A DNA stretch of 64,000 nucleotides from Corynebacterium qintianiae (GCF_011038645.2 NZ_CP064955.1:992001-1056000); one strand, 5' to 3'. Shown: positions 10,303-19,961, counted from the stretch's first letter. Made by a program: numbers and translations. The notes: generated by a model not told the origin, from the sequence alone.

Positions 10303-12501
10303 CTAGCTCAGCGGGAGCTCCCCGATCACCGTCAGCGTTTGCGTCGCGCGGGTCACGGCCACGTACAGGTCCTGCCAGCCTTGGGGGGACGCGCCGATGA
10401 TCGCCCCCGGATCCACGACGGTGACGTGGTCGAACTCGAGGCCCTTGATATCGGCGACGTTCTCGGCGGTGATAGTAACCGAGGTCCGGCCGTCTTCTGC
10501 CGCCGCCGCGATCGCAGGATCCGTTCCGGCAGGTAAGCGGCGCACCGCCTCACCCGTTGAGCGGATCGCCGTCGCTGGCTTGGCCTCCGGGTCGATCTGC
10601 GCGAGGATGCGGTTGGCCACCCCCATGATCTCCACGGGCGTGCGGTAGTTCACTGTGAGCTCGTGAACCTTGTATCTCGTGCCCACGAACGGCTCCAGCG
10701 ACGCCGCCCAGTCGTCGGTGCCCGAGGGTGCGGAGGTTTGTGCCGTGTCTCCCACGAGTGTCATCCACCGGGAGGGGGAGCGGCGGAACACCATGCGCCA
10801 CTCCATGGGCGAGAGTTCCTGCGCTTCGTCGACGATGACGTGGCCGTATGCCCACGTATGGTCCTCGCGTGCGCGCTCGGCGATGGAGCGCACGTCGACG
10901 GCCCGCTGGCGGCGCGCGAGCGTCTCGGCGTCGATGACGTCGTGGGCCGAGAGGATCTCCGCCTCGAACTGGTCGTCGTCATTGTCGGTCGATTCGGACG
11001 ACGTCAGGATGTCGAGGGCGTCCTCAGCTTCCGCGACGAGGGCGCGCCACTCTTCTCTCTCTTCCTGCCGCTTGGTTTCCGGGTCGGGGAGCCCGATAAG
11101 CTCCGCGAGTTCGTCAATGAGTGCGGCGTCCGACGGCGTTGTCGGGGAGCCCGCGGGCCGGTACAAGGCCCCCCGGGTGTAGTCGTCGTAGTCCCCCGCG
11201 ACATCGGCGATCACCTCCTTGCTGGTCAGTAGGCCGTTTAGCACCGCGAGGGGCTCGAGGTGGGGGAAGTGGGCGTCGATAAGCTCGTGCACCTGCGGCT
11301 CCTCAGCGAGCTCGTCGTGGAGCTGGTCGATGTCGGCGGCGCTGAGCAGGTTTGGGCCACCCAGCGGGTCCTCGCCGATGCGGTTGGCCAGGGCTTGCGC
11401 GAGCGACTGGGTGAGGTGCTCCGCGAAAACCGGGCGAGCTGAATTGTGGGGTTTTCGTGAACGGCGCGCCCGGGTGCGCGCGGCCCTGACCATTGCCGGG
11501 GTCGCCTCGATGGTCACCGAGCCAATCCGCAGCGCCACCGCCGCCTCGGGCACCGTCTCCTGCGCCTGCACCGCGCGCTTGAGCACTGTCACCATCTCCT
11601 CCGAACCCTTCACCTCCCGCGCCGCCGCGGGCTCGTGGCGGGCCTCCGGGACGAACCCCGGAACGAGCGTGTCGACGGTCCCGAGAACCACGCCGGTCTC
11701 GCCAAGCTCAGGCAGCACCCGGGAGATGTAGTCCAAAAACGTCGCATTCGGACCGATAATGAGCACACCGGTGCGCGAGAGCTGCTCGCGCCAGGTATAG
11801 AGCAAGTACGCCACGCGGTGCAGCGCGACGGCAGTCTTGCCCGTACCCGGTCCGCCCTGGACGATGAGGACTCCGCGGGTGGGGTCGCGGATGATTTCGT
11901 CCTGTTCGCGCTGGATGGTCTCCACGATGGAGCGCATCCGGCCGGTGCGGGCGGCATTCATCGCGCGGCGCAGTGCTGCCTCCGAGCCCACGTCTGACAT
12001 GCGGCCGTCGGCGGCTTCACCGGAGAGCACCTCGTCGTCGACAGCGGTTACCGAGCGGCCGCGCATGCGGATCGTGCGCCGCATCTCTACCCCCTCCGGG
12101 TGCGCGGTGGTGGCAAGGTAGAACGGCCGGGCCATCGGAGCACGCCAGTCGAGCAGCAACGTGCGGTAGTTGTCGGCGCGGTCCTCGATTCCCAGGCGGC
12201 CGATGTAACGGCGGTCGAGGTCGGGCCGGCCCCCGACGGGGTTGTCCGGGTCGTCGTCGGCGATGTCCAGGCGGCCAAACACGAGGCCCACTTCGGCGAC
12301 GTTGAGAGTGTCCAGTTTGGCGTTCAGCGCGTGGTATTGCGTTTCGCGACGCACCAACGCGTCCGGATCGGGATTGTCGGGATCAACATCGGCCTGGACG
12401 TCCTCTAGCTGGGCACGCGCGGCGGCCACTTCGGTGTCGAGGCGCGAGAAAAGCATGTCCGCATGGGCCTGCTCCCGCTCGATCTCCAGCGAACCGCTCA
12501 C
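10303..12501 (-). CDS. helD: HelD-family ATPase (RNA polymerase recycling, UvrD-like)
   Basis: 732 residues. HelD proteins use a superfamily 1 ATPase core to release stalled RNA polymerase from DNA. Seen here: an N-terminal helical region of about 80 residues, the HelD hallmark LLLDWRAPMARPFY, Walker A GGPGTGKT at 216-223, a Walker B VIVDEAQELSPMEW, and a late VTVVDPG segment. GTG 12501 is chosen because GTAGGAGG lies 7 nt upstream; the longer reading frame would run through a terminator. UvrD helicase is the alternative label, but the DWR segment favours HelD. Confidence 0.87.
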   Translation of the reverse strand: MSGSLEIEREQAHADMLFSRLDTEVAAARAQLEDVQADVDPDNPDPDALVRRETQYHALNAKLDTLNVAEVGLVFGRLDIADDDPDNPVGGRPDLDRRYIGRLGIEDRADNYRTLLLDWRAPMARPFYLATTAHPEGVEMRRTIRMRGRSVTAVDDEVLSGEAADGRMSDVGSEAALRRAMNAARTGRMRSIVETIQREQDEIIRDPTRGVLIVQGGPGTGKTAVALHRVAYLLYTWREQLSRTGVLIIGPNATFLDYISRVLPELGETGVVLGTVDTLVPGFVPEARHEPAAAREVKGSEEMVTVLKRAVQAQETVPEAAVALRIGSVTIEATPAMVRAARTRARRSRKPHNSARPVFAEHLTQSLAQALANRIGEDPLGGPNLLSAADIDQLHDELAEEPQVHELIDAHFPHLEPLAVLNGLLTSKEVIADVAGDYDDYTRGALYRPAGSPTTPSDAALIDELAELIGLPDPETKRQEEREEWRALVAEAEDALDILTSSESTDNDDDQFEAEILSAHDVIDAETLARRQRAVDVRSIAERAREDHTWAYGHVIVDEAQELSPMEWRMVFRRSPSRWMTLVGDTAQTSAPSGTDDWAASLEPFVGTRYKVHELTVNYRTPVEIMGVANRILAQIDPEAKPATAIRSTGEAVRRLPAGTDPAIAAAAEDGRTSVTITAENVADIKGLEFDHVTVVDPGAIIGASPQGWQDLYVAVTRATQTLTVIGELPLS

Positions 12502-12547
12502 CCGTGAACCTCCTACAAAATCGGAAAGGGCCATTCTACCAACGGGC

Positions 12548-12581
12548 AAACCCCGCCTCCGCGAAGTCGCGGTGGCGGGGT
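12548..12581 (-). terminator. Rho-independent terminator after the DoxX-like gene
   Basis: Outer stem ACCCCGCC / GGCGGGGT with inner CCGCGA-AG-TCGCGG; on the minus strand it is followed by TTTG. It separates the DoxX-like gene from helD. Confidence 0.8.
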
Positions 12582-12599
12582 GTAATGCGTGCAATAAAA

Positions 12600-13607
12600 C
12601 TAGCTGAGCTTCTTCTGTGCCTGCTTGACGGCCTTCTCAGCGCGCTTCTGCAACTGCTTGACGTTCTTCTTGGCCTTGCGCTGCTGGCGCTTGGAAGGTG
12701 CCAGATCGAGATCGTCGAACGCACCCTGAAGGCTGGAAACTGCGTCTTGAGCGCGGTTCTGCAGCTTAGTGGCCTTGCGCTTCGCCTTTGCCTTGTCCAG
12801 AGCGGACGGGGAGAGGCCCTCGAGCGTGGACTGAAGGTTGTCTACGATGTCGTTTGCAGAAGACTTCGCCTTGCGCTTCGCCACGAACCGCTGCACCTTA
12901 TTCGGCTTCGCGTCGTTGTAGGCGTCCTGAGCCTGATCCGTCGCATCTTCGATCCAGTCCCCGGCGGTGGAGATGAAGTTGGAGGTCTGCTTCTTGGCAT
13001 CTTTGGCCAGTGCGGTCGCGGATTTCGCCCAGTCGTCCTTGTTCTCACCGACGTAGGAGGTGACCTGGTCAGCGGTATCGGAGATCCAGTTGCCGGCCTT
13101 GTTCAGTGCCTTCTCGGACTCCGACTGGGTCGGCAGGGCCTGCTGGACGTTCTTCTTGGCCACGCGAGCGGCGTTCTTCGCGCGCCACTGCAGGCCAGGG
13201 TTGCCGGCAGTGTCGACGGAGGCGAGGAGGATTCCGCCAAGGAGGGCGACATCGGTGACCGCTCCGTTGCGACGGCGGGTCTTCTCCTCCTCGTTGGTGG
13301 CCTCCCAAAAGGCGTGGCGGCCGATCACAGAAGGAATCGCCGTGGCGGCGAGGAGTGTCGCCGCGGTGCGCGGCGCCTTCCCGAGGGCGAACAGCGAGCC
13401 AGCGCCAGCCTTGACGCCACCTACAACCTGCGCCGCGGTCTCCGGGGAGGACGGCAAGTAGGCGCGGTAGGGAGCCGGAACGACGGAACGCAGCTTCTTC
13501 AGAACGGATTCAGCGCTCTCGCGGTGCGCGGACGGGTTAACCACGGTCTCGACACCGTCGATCACGTAAACGGATGCGAGCATCGGGCGTGCAAGCTTGC
13601 GAATCAT
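12600..13607 (-). CDS. DoxX-like membrane protein with a long basic helical tail
   Basis: 335 residues. The first approximately 150 resemble DoxX proteins: MIRKLARPMLASVYVIDG, a region with AATAIPSVIGRHAFW, and a hydrophobic stretch VALLGGILLAS. The remaining approximately 180 residues are Lys/Ala/Gln-rich and predicted helical, with a visible repeat (GNWISDTADQ and GDWIEDATDQ), and end in a Lys-rich coiled-coil-like segment. DoxX relatives are linked to thiol/oxidative stress or quinone chemistry; the tail's role is unknown. GAAGGA lies 9 nt before the ATG. Confidence 0.75.
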   Translation of the reverse strand: MIRKLARPMLASVYVIDGVETVVNPSAHRESAESVLKKLRSVVPAPYRAYLPSSPETAAQVVGGVKAGAGSLFALGKAPRTAATLLAATAIPSVIGRHAFWEATNEEEKTRRRNGAVTDVALLGGILLASVDTAGNPGLQWRAKNAARVAKKNVQQALPTQSESEKALNKAGNWISDTADQVTSYVGENKDDWAKSATALAKDAKKQTSNFISTAGDWIEDATDQAQDAYNDAKPNKVQRFVAKRKAKSSANDIVDNLQSTLEGLSPSALDKAKAKRKATKLQNRAQDAVSSLQGAFDDLDLAPSKRQQRKAKKNVKQLQKRAEKAVKQAQKKLS

Positions 13608-13627
13608 AGAAACAGTCCTTCTTCGTA

Positions 13628-13656
13628 TTCGTAACTTTGAGTTGCTTGTCCCACAA
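13628..13656 (-). promoter_or_regulatory. Candidate promoter of the DoxX-like gene
   Basis: On the minus strand: TTGTGG, a 17-bp spacer, then TACGAA, 20 nt before the start codon. Confidence 0.5.
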
Positions 13657-13672
13657 GTCTAAACAAAAACGG

Positions 13673-14275
13673 CTACCAGCGTCGCTGCCACCAATCGTCG
13701 AGGGAACCCCGCTCCTCGCCCAGGGTCGTGGGTTCACCGTGGCCGGGGCGAACAACAGTGGCGTCGGGGTAGGCGTCGAAAAGCATTGTTTTGACGTCGT
13801 TGAAGAGGCGGGTGAACTCGCCTTCTCCGGCGGTTTTGCCAAGCCCGCCCGGGAAGAGTGAGTCGCCGACGAACGCGTTGGGTGTTCCGTCGACACTGGC
13901 GACGACCGCGACACCGCCCGGCGTGTGCCCGCGCAAGATCATCGTGTCTAGGCTCCGGCCTGCGAAGAACACTGCGTCGCCGTCACCCAGCTCTTTGTCG
14001 ACGGGCGCAGGAAGCGCGGGGGCGTCCAGATGGGATGCCCAATGGCGTGCACCGGTGCGCTGCAGCACCTCGGCGAGGGCGCGGGTGTGGTCGGAGTGGC
14101 GGTGAGTGGTCAGCACATCCGTGATCTCGACGCCGGCGGACCTGGCCATGTCAAGAATGGCCGGGGCGTCGGCGGCGGCGTCGATAAGCAACCCCTTGCC
14201 TCCTGCCGCGAGCAAATAGACGTTGTTGTCCATGTCGGAAACGGAAATGTGGTGCAGGGTGAATTCGTCAGCCAT
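13673..14275 (-). CDS. MBL-fold metallo-hydrolase (glyoxalase II-like)
   Basis: 200 residues. The zinc-binding HxHxDH motif is THRHSDH at 57-63; further ligands are expected at GHTPGG, GDSLF and PGHG, all visible. This layout matches glyoxalase II-type hydrolases such as M. tuberculosis Rv1637c, which sits at the same place beside uvrA. The substrate is unknown. ATG 14275 is preferred because TACCCT ends 7 nt before it on the minus strand and the family begins near MADEF; the upstream TTG at 14293 would lie within that promoter. Confidence 0.87.
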   Translation of the reverse strand: MADEFTLHHISVSDMDNNVYLLAAGGKGLLIDAAADAPAILDMARSAGVEITDVLTTHRHSDHTRALAEVLQRTGARHWASHLDAPALPAPVDKELGDGDAVFFAGRSLDTMILRGHTPGGVAVVASVDGTPNAFVGDSLFPGGLGKTAGEGEFTRLFNDVKTMLFDAYPDATVVRPGHGEPTTLGEERGSLDDWWQRRW

Positions 14276-14370
14276 GCGCCCCAGGGTAGTCAAGCGCTTA
14301 GCGGGTGCGCCCTTCTCGCTGGTATGTTCGGAGACTGTTGCTATCTAACCGAAACGAAGGATAAACACAG

Positions 14371-17220
14371 GTGGCTGACCGTCTGACAGTGCGCGGCGCG
14401 CGCGAGCACAACCTCAAGGGAGTCGACCTCGACCTCCCGCGCGACAAAATGGTCGTGTTCACCGGCCTGTCGGGATCGGGTAAGTCCTCGCTCGCTTTCG
14501 ACACCATCTTCGCCGAAGGCCAGCGCCGCTATGTCGAGTCGCTGTCCTCCTACGCGCGCATGTTCCTCGGGCAGATGGACAAGCCGGACGTCGACTACAT
14601 CGACGGGCTTTCGCCGGCCGTGTCCATCGACCAGAAGTCCACAAACCGCAACCCGCGCTCGACGGTGGGCACCATCACCGAGATTTACGACTACCTCCGT
14701 CTGCTCTACGCGCGCGCCGGCACGCCGCACTGTCCGGTGTGTGACGCCGAGATCAGCCGCCAGACGCCGCAGCAGATCGTCGACCAGATCCTCGAGCGCG
14801 AGGAACGCACCAAGTTCCAGGTTCTCGCCCCCGTCGTGCGCAAGCGCAAGGGTGAGTTCGTCGACCTCTTCGCCGACCTAAGCGCGCAGGGTTATTCCCG
14901 CGTGACGGTCGACGGTGAGACGTACCAGCTCTCCGAACCGCCGAAGTTAGAAAAGCAGGTCAAGCACACGATCGATGTTGTCGTCGACCGCCTGCAGGTG
15001 AAGGAGAGCCAGAAGCAGCGGCTCACCGACTCCGTGGAGACGGCGCTCAAGCTGGCGGACGGCCTGGTGGTGTTCGAGTTCGTCGACGTAGATGAATCCG
15101 ATCCGGAGCGCTACCGGATCTTCTCGGAGAAGATGGCGTGCCCGAACGGCCACACGCTTGACGTAGAGGAGTATGAGCCGCGCGCGTTTTCCTTCAACGC
15201 TCCTTTCGGTGCCTGTCCGGCCTGCGACGGGCTGGGCACCCGCAAGGAAGTCGACATCGATCTCATTATCCCGGACCCCGATGCTCCGGCCGTCGACGCG
15301 TTCCAGCCGTGGAACTCCTCTCCGAACAAGAGCTATTTTGTCAAGCTCATCGAGGCGCTAGCGAAGGAGGAAAACTTCGACGCCGGTGCGCCGTTCAGCT
15401 CGCTGACCAAGACCCAGCAGAAGCACCTCATCCACGGTTCGTCTACTGAGGTAAGCGTGAAGTACAAGAACCGGTACGGGCGCCAGCGCGGGTTCACGGC
15501 CGCCTACGAGGGCGTGATCGGTTACCTCGAGCGCAAATTGGAGCAGGCCGAGTCGGACCACCAGAAAGACAGGCTCCTCGCCTACACCCGCGAGATCCCG
15601 TGCCCGACGTGCAAGGGGGCGCGCCTCAAGCCGGAGATCCTCGCGGTGCGGCTTGCGTCGTCAACGCACGGCGAGCTATCAATCGCGGGCCTCGCGGACC
15701 TATCTATCGAAGGCGCGTCCGAGTACCTAGACAACCTCGTCCTGGGTTATCGCGAGGAGATGATCGCCGGCGCGGTCTTGCGCGAGATCCAGGCACGTCT
15801 GCGCTTTCTTCTGGACGTTGGGTTGAGCTACCTCACCCTGTCGCGCTCCGCAGGAACCCTCTCTGGAGGCGAGGCGCAGCGCATCCGGCTAGCCACACAG
15901 ATCGGGTCCGGCCTCGCGGGCGTGCTCTACGTGCTCGATGAGCCGTCCATCGGCCTGCACCAGCGCGACAACCTACGGCTTATCCGCACCTTGAAGAAGC
16001 TGCGCGACTTGGGCAACACCCTCATCGTGGTCGAGCACGACGAGGACACCATCAACGAGGCTGACTGGCTTGTCGACGTCGGCCCGCGCGCCGGCGAGTA
16101 CGGCGGTGAAGTGGTCTACCAAGGTGAACCCAAGGGAATTTTGAAGGCCAAGAACTCCATCACCGGTGATTATCTCTCCGGCCGCAAAGAGATCGCGGTC
16201 CCGGAACGCCGCCGCGAAACGGACAGGGGCCGCCTTCTGAAGGTCGTCGGGGCGCGCGAGAACAACTTGGACAACGTCAACGTGGACATTCCGCTCGGAG
16301 TCCTCGTTGCCGTCACGGGAGTCTCTGGATCAGGCAAGTCCACGTTGGTCAACCAAATCCTTGCCAAGACGTTGCAGAATCAGCTCAACGGCGCCCGCCA
16401 AGTGCCCGGACGAGTCAAAAAGATCGAGGGTTTGTACAACCTGGACAAGCTGGTTCAGGTCGACCAAAGCCCAATCGGCCGCACCCCGCGCTCCAACCCC
16501 GCAACGTACACCGGTGTCTTCGATAAAATCCGCAACCTTTTCGCCGAAACTCAGGAGGCCAAGGTCCGCGGTTACAAGGCTGGGCGATTCTCCTTCAACG
16601 TTAAGGGCGGGCGGTGCGAGGCCTGCCACGGTGACGGCACCATCAAAATCGAAATGAACTTTCTGCCAGACGTCTACGTCCCCTGCGAGGTGTGTGAAGG
16701 CGCGCGCTACAACCGCGAAACCCTGGAGGTGCGCTACAAGGGCAAGAACATCGCGGAAGTTTTGGATATGCCCATCTCGGAGGGCGCTGAGTTCTTCGAG
16801 CCGATCACGTCGATCCACCGATACCTGAGCACGCTTGTCGACGTCGGCCTCGGCTACGTCCGCCTCGGCCAAGCCGCCACCACGCTCTCGGGCGGCGAGG
16901 CGCAGCGCGTCAAGCTCGCCGCTGAGCTGCAGAAGCGTTCCAACGGCCGAACGATCTACATTCTGGACGAGCCCACGACAGGCCTTCACTTCGAGGACAT
17001 CCGCAAGCTGATGATGGTGCTCAACGGGCTCGTGGACAAGGGCAACACGGTCCTCGTCATCGAGCACAACCTCGACGTGATCAAGTCCGCGGACTGGATC
17101 ATCGACATGGGCCCGGAGGGCGGTTCCGGAGGCGGAACCGTCGTGGCCCAAGGCACTCCTGAGGACGTGGCGCAGGTCGCGGGTTCGTTTACCGGAGAAT
17201 TCCTCAAGCAGGTTCTGTAG
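14371..17220 (+). CDS. uvrA: Excinuclease ABC subunit A
   Basis: 949 residues, full length. The damage-recognising ABC ATPase of nucleotide excision repair. First Walker A GLSGSGKS at about 32-39, second GVSGSGKS near residue 650; ABC signatures LSGGEAQR occur in both halves. Zinc-finger cysteine pairs are visible (CPVC..., CPACDG, and CEACHGDG...CEVCEGAR). The start is GTG with GAAGGA upstream. The MBL gene is divergent. Confidence 0.98.
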   Translation: MADRLTVRGAREHNLKGVDLDLPRDKMVVFTGLSGSGKSSLAFDTIFAEGQRRYVESLSSYARMFLGQMDKPDVDYIDGLSPAVSIDQKSTNRNPRSTVGTITEIYDYLRLLYARAGTPHCPVCDAEISRQTPQQIVDQILEREERTKFQVLAPVVRKRKGEFVDLFADLSAQGYSRVTVDGETYQLSEPPKLEKQVKHTIDVVVDRLQVKESQKQRLTDSVETALKLADGLVVFEFVDVDESDPERYRIFSEKMACPNGHTLDVEEYEPRAFSFNAPFGACPACDGLGTRKEVDIDLIIPDPDAPAVDAFQPWNSSPNKSYFVKLIEALAKEENFDAGAPFSSLTKTQQKHLIHGSSTEVSVKYKNRYGRQRGFTAAYEGVIGYLERKLEQAESDHQKDRLLAYTREIPCPTCKGARLKPEILAVRLASSTHGELSIAGLADLSIEGASEYLDNLVLGYREEMIAGAVLREIQARLRFLLDVGLSYLTLSRSAGTLSGGEAQRIRLATQIGSGLAGVLYVLDEPSIGLHQRDNLRLIRTLKKLRDLGNTLIVVEHDEDTINEADWLVDVGPRAGEYGGEVVYQGEPKGILKAKNSITGDYLSGRKEIAVPERRRETDRGRLLKVVGARENNLDNVNVDIPLGVLVAVTGVSGSGKSTLVNQILAKTLQNQLNGARQVPGRVKKIEGLYNLDKLVQVDQSPIGRTPRSNPATYTGVFDKIRNLFAETQEAKVRGYKAGRFSFNVKGGRCEACHGDGTIKIEMNFLPDVYVPCEVCEGARYNRETLEVRYKGKNIAEVLDMPISEGAEFFEPITSIHRYLSTLVDVGLGYVRLGQAATTLSGGEAQRVKLAAELQKRSNGRTIYILDEPTTGLHFEDIRKLMMVLNGLVDKGNTVLVIEHNLDVIKSADWIIDMGPEGGSGGGTVVAQGTPEDVAQVAGSFTGEFLKQVL

Positions 17221-17358
17221 ACGCAGCCGGTCCCGCCCGGATGGGTGGAGACGAAGGTAGACACCGAGGTGGCAACAGGGGTTCCCGGCCGAGTTCAGCG
17301 CCCACCCCGGGATCTCGCATGCAAAAGGCAACTTTCGTACACGTTCGCTCACCACACT

Positions 17359-17386
17359 TTGCCAGGGTTCAGATCGTTCATAACCT
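17359..17386 (+). promoter_or_regulatory. Candidate promoter of the secreted-protein operon, with GTTCA repeats
   Basis: TTGCCA (17359-17364), a 16-bp spacer, TAACCT (17381-17386). Three copies of GTTCA lie in and around it at 17367, 17376 and 17389, the last forming GTTCAGGAAC. They could be regulator half-sites. Confidence 0.45.
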
Positions 17387-17422
17387 CTGTTCAGGAACTG
17401 ACACGTGGACAGAGGAAACGCC

Positions 17423-18718
17423 ATGAAGAACATAATGATGTCTTTGGCCGTCGCGGCGGCAACCGCAGCGGCGGCCATGGGCGCCGGGACGGCGGCTGCG
17501 AGTGCCACGACGGTCCCGCCCATGCCGCAGGGATACCCCGTCAGGGATCTGTATACGCAATGCACGCCAGAACTGGCTCAGGCTGACGGTTACCCTAACT
17601 GGCATTACGGGGAAACCGCGCGACGCTACTTGAGCGACGGAGTCGTCGAATTCAAGAACACCACGAGCCAGCCCGTGAAGTACTCGGCGAAGGTGGAGAG
17701 TGGCACCAACCACGTCATTTCCGCCAATTCGAAGGCCGAGCTGCCGTCGGGGTGGAGCACCACCGCTCGCTCCGATATCGGCCTGACGACCGACAACGGC
17801 TGGGTTCAGGGAGAGACCTTCGGCCCGATTACGCTTGCGCCCGGGGAGTCATTCCGGGTGGAGTTCGGTGTCCTGGAAAAGGACTTCATCGCCATGATGG
17901 TGTCCTGCGAGGACGGGGTCTATCGGAATACTGCCGGAGCGAACGTTATCCGGGGCACGGGCCCGGCAGAGCGCTACGCATTCGCCAACATTATCCGCGC
18001 TGACGGAAGCGTCGACCCGCAAGCCCTCAACATTCCCGCCCGCGCTCAGGGAGCAAATAGCAAGCCCGTCGACCTGCCCTACAATGCAATAACGGGTCCC
18101 AGCCTGGAGAAGATCGCGGACGAGAAACAAGATCGTATCGTCCAGCCTGTCACCACACCGCTCCGCGACCCGGATTGGCCCGAGTTCAGCTCCGTGTGCG
18201 ACACCGCCTACCCGCGGTGGTACCCGCACGAGATCCACGCAATTGCCCCGACGTACCGCAAACCCGGGTACTCCCAGGACTTCCTGAACTGGTCGGAAGG
18301 GGAGCAGACCTACACGCCTGTTGTGGACAATGTCGTGGGTGCGCAGTACAACATCGAAATGAACTACCGGGGCAACGGCGGCCTCCTCCCCGAAGGGTGG
18401 TTGGAATCCGTCGGCGCGGTTTACCGCGCGTACATGCCGGTCGGCACCGCTCTCACCCCCATCCAGCTCCAGCCGGGGGAGCGGGTGCGAGTCGAATACG
18501 GAACCACCATGATGCGCGTGCAGTTCTCGGAATACTCCTGCGGCGCGTCGGGGGCAAACCGGAAATACGACCGAGTTGTCGAAAAACCGGTCGGAAGCGC
18601 TCCTGCCGGTTTCTGGGCAGAGGCGACAATCACGTCAGCCGACGGCACCACCAGAACCGTCGACGTCACACCCCACGAGTTGGCGCAGCTACCCGTTCCA
18701 ACCCAAACCAACTACTAA
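17423..18718 (+). CDS. Secreted protein with two tandem copies of a two-cysteine beta module
   Basis: 431 residues; no known domain was recognised. A signal peptide of about 28 residues ends in ASA. The mature protein is an internal duplication. Copy 1 has C47, LPSGW (108-112), GPITLAPGE (135-143) and C163; copy 2 has C260, LPEGW (323-327), TPIQLQPGE (346-354) and C374. Each pair of cysteines probably forms a disulfide. The same module occurs once in each of the next two genes. AGAGGAA precedes the ATG; an in-frame GTG at 17405 is rejected because it lies before the signal peptide. First gene of a probable three-gene operon. Confidence 0.85.
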   Translation: MKNIMMSLAVAAATAAAAMGAGTAAASATTVPPMPQGYPVRDLYTQCTPELAQADGYPNWHYGETARRYLSDGVVEFKNTTSQPVKYSAKVESGTNHVISANSKAELPSGWSTTARSDIGLTTDNGWVQGETFGPITLAPGESFRVEFGVLEKDFIAMMVSCEDGVYRNTAGANVIRGTGPAERYAFANIIRADGSVDPQALNIPARAQGANSKPVDLPYNAITGPSLEKIADEKQDRIVQPVTTPLRDPDWPEFSSVCDTAYPRWYPHEIHAIAPTYRKPGYSQDFLNWSEGEQTYTPVVDNVVGAQYNIEMNYRGNGGLLPEGWLESVGAVYRAYMPVGTALTPIQLQPGERVRVEYGTTMMRVQFSEYSCGASGANRKYDRVVEKPVGSAPAGFWAEATITSADGTTRTVDVTPHELAQLPVPTQTNY

Positions 18719-18744
18719 CGGATCCACCACAAGGAGAACCTCAC

Positions 18745-19317
18745 ATGAAGATCGCCACCCGGGCAGCGATTGCTGCCACGACCCTCGCCGTTGCCGCTGG
18801 CCTCACCGCCGCCCCCGCCACCGCGCTACCCGTCCGTGACATGGGTACCGCTAACCCGACCACGATTGGAGCCGTGTGCTCGAATCCCGGTGACACCGGA
18901 CAGACGATCCAGATTGACCGCACCTACTTTGACTCCTCGGCCGGCACCTGGACCGTTTCTAATTACAACTCGACTCCGATCCCGTTGACCCGCTCCATCA
19001 CGGAGAAGAAGACTTCTGAGTGGAAGGTTTCCGCCGGTGTCGACTTCCCGATTCTCGACCTGATCAAGATCTCCTTCTCCACCAGCTACTCCAAGTCCTC
19101 GTCCTACGAAGTGGGCGAAGTTGTCGGGCCGTACGACGTGGCCCCCGGCACCACTGCCGTAATGCGCGCGGGTTGGGTCGTTTCCGACTTCTTCGGAGAG
19201 AAAACCGTCTGCGGCACCGACCGCACCTGGCACGGCACCGGCCAGACATTCACGGCGACCTTGCCTGCCGAGCGCCACGTGGAGATCAGCACCCGACAGA
19301 ACATCAGGTTCGACTAA
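18745..19317 (+). CDS. Secreted protein, single two-cysteine module, aerolysin/ETX-MTX2-like pattern
   Basis: 190 residues. The signal peptide ends near ATA (residue 27). The module has C45, GPYDVAPG (128-135) and C156. Between them is an alternating Ser/Thr and hydrophobic stretch (TRSITEKKTSEWKVSAG, then ISFSTSYSKSSSYEV), followed by a PG turn and a strand. This resembles the membrane-inserting hairpin region and following V-PPG strand of aerolysin/ETX-MTX2 beta-pore formers. The resemblance is by pattern only. AAGGAG is 7 nt before the ATG. Its stop overlaps the next start by one base. Confidence 0.82.
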   Translation: MKIATRAAIAATTLAVAAGLTAAPATALPVRDMGTANPTTIGAVCSNPGDTGQTIQIDRTYFDSSAGTWTVSNYNSTPIPLTRSITEKKTSEWKVSAGVDFPILDLIKISFSTSYSKSSSYEVGEVVGPYDVAPGTTAVMRAGWVVSDFFGEKTVCGTDRTWHGTGQTFTATLPAERHVEISTRQNIRFD

Positions 19318-19904
19318 TGCGCAAAGTACTCTCATCGTGCCTCATCGCCGTCGCAGCCGCCTCTGCGCTGTTGCAGCCTGTGGCCCACGCTGAAACCAAC
19401 GGGCCGGCGGAGTACATCCTCCCGCAGCGATGGAACGACGACTACAAACCCGGCAGCCGGTGCAGCACGCCGGGTCAGGGTGGGATTTACGTCACCGCGG
19501 AGCGGCGGTGGTTCGACCAGACGGACGCCGCCAGCGTCGCGAACCGGAACGATTTCGCGGTGCCAGTCACGCATACGGTCACACTGGCGAGGACCACGAC
19601 TCTGCGAATCTCCGCAACGATCCAGCCCAAGGGGGAGATAGAACGCTACCTAGCCACCGCATACGGACTGAATTACGTCCGCGTTCAGCACTGGTCCGTG
19701 GGTGAGACCGTTGGGCCCTATGAACTGGGTGCAGGACGCCAGGGCAAGCTCGTGTGGGGATTCATGATGCTGGACACGGATGCGCAAAATGTCCGCTGCT
19801 CCGCAGACCAGCAATGGGTAGCTGAGGGCAAGCCATACTCGGCAACGGTGCCAGAGTCGCGGTACTCGGAACTGCGCGAGGACACAGCACCTGTGTTCGG
19901 GTGA
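19317..19904 (+). CDS. Secreted protein, single two-cysteine module
   Basis: 195 residues. The signal peptide ends AHA at residue 25. The module has C49 (in CSTPGQGG, compare CSNPGDTG in the preceding protein), GPYELGAG (133-140) and C161, with Thr-rich strands between. It is clearly a paralogue of the protein at 18745. The ATG shares one base with the preceding stop (TAATG), so translation is coupled. The gene converges on the response regulator, 29 nt apart. Confidence 0.82.
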   Translation: MRKVLSSCLIAVAAASALLQPVAHAETNGPAEYILPQRWNDDYKPGSRCSTPGQGGIYVTAERRWFDQTDAASVANRNDFAVPVTHTVTLARTTTLRISATIQPKGEIERYLATAYGLNYVRVQHWSVGETVGPYELGAGRQGKLVWGFMMLDTDAQNVRCSADQQWVAEGKPYSATVPESRYSELREDTAPVFG

Positions 19905-19912
19905 GCCTGCGG

Positions 19913-19961
19913 GGTGAAGGTGCTTGAAAGCCGCTAATACTCGGCGTTGAGCACCTTCACC
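19913..19961. terminator. Long inverted repeat between convergent operons, probable bidirectional terminator
   Basis: The arms GGTGAAGGTGCT (19913-19924) and AGCACCTTCACC (19950-19961) are perfectly complementary over 12 bp, with a weaker GCCG/CGGC pairing in the loop. The right arm lies in the last codons of the response regulator. Confidence 0.6.

Noticed and set aside
17405..17422. Upstream GTG start for the first secreted protein
   Set aside because: It would put six extra residues, including the ribosome site, before a normal signal peptide.
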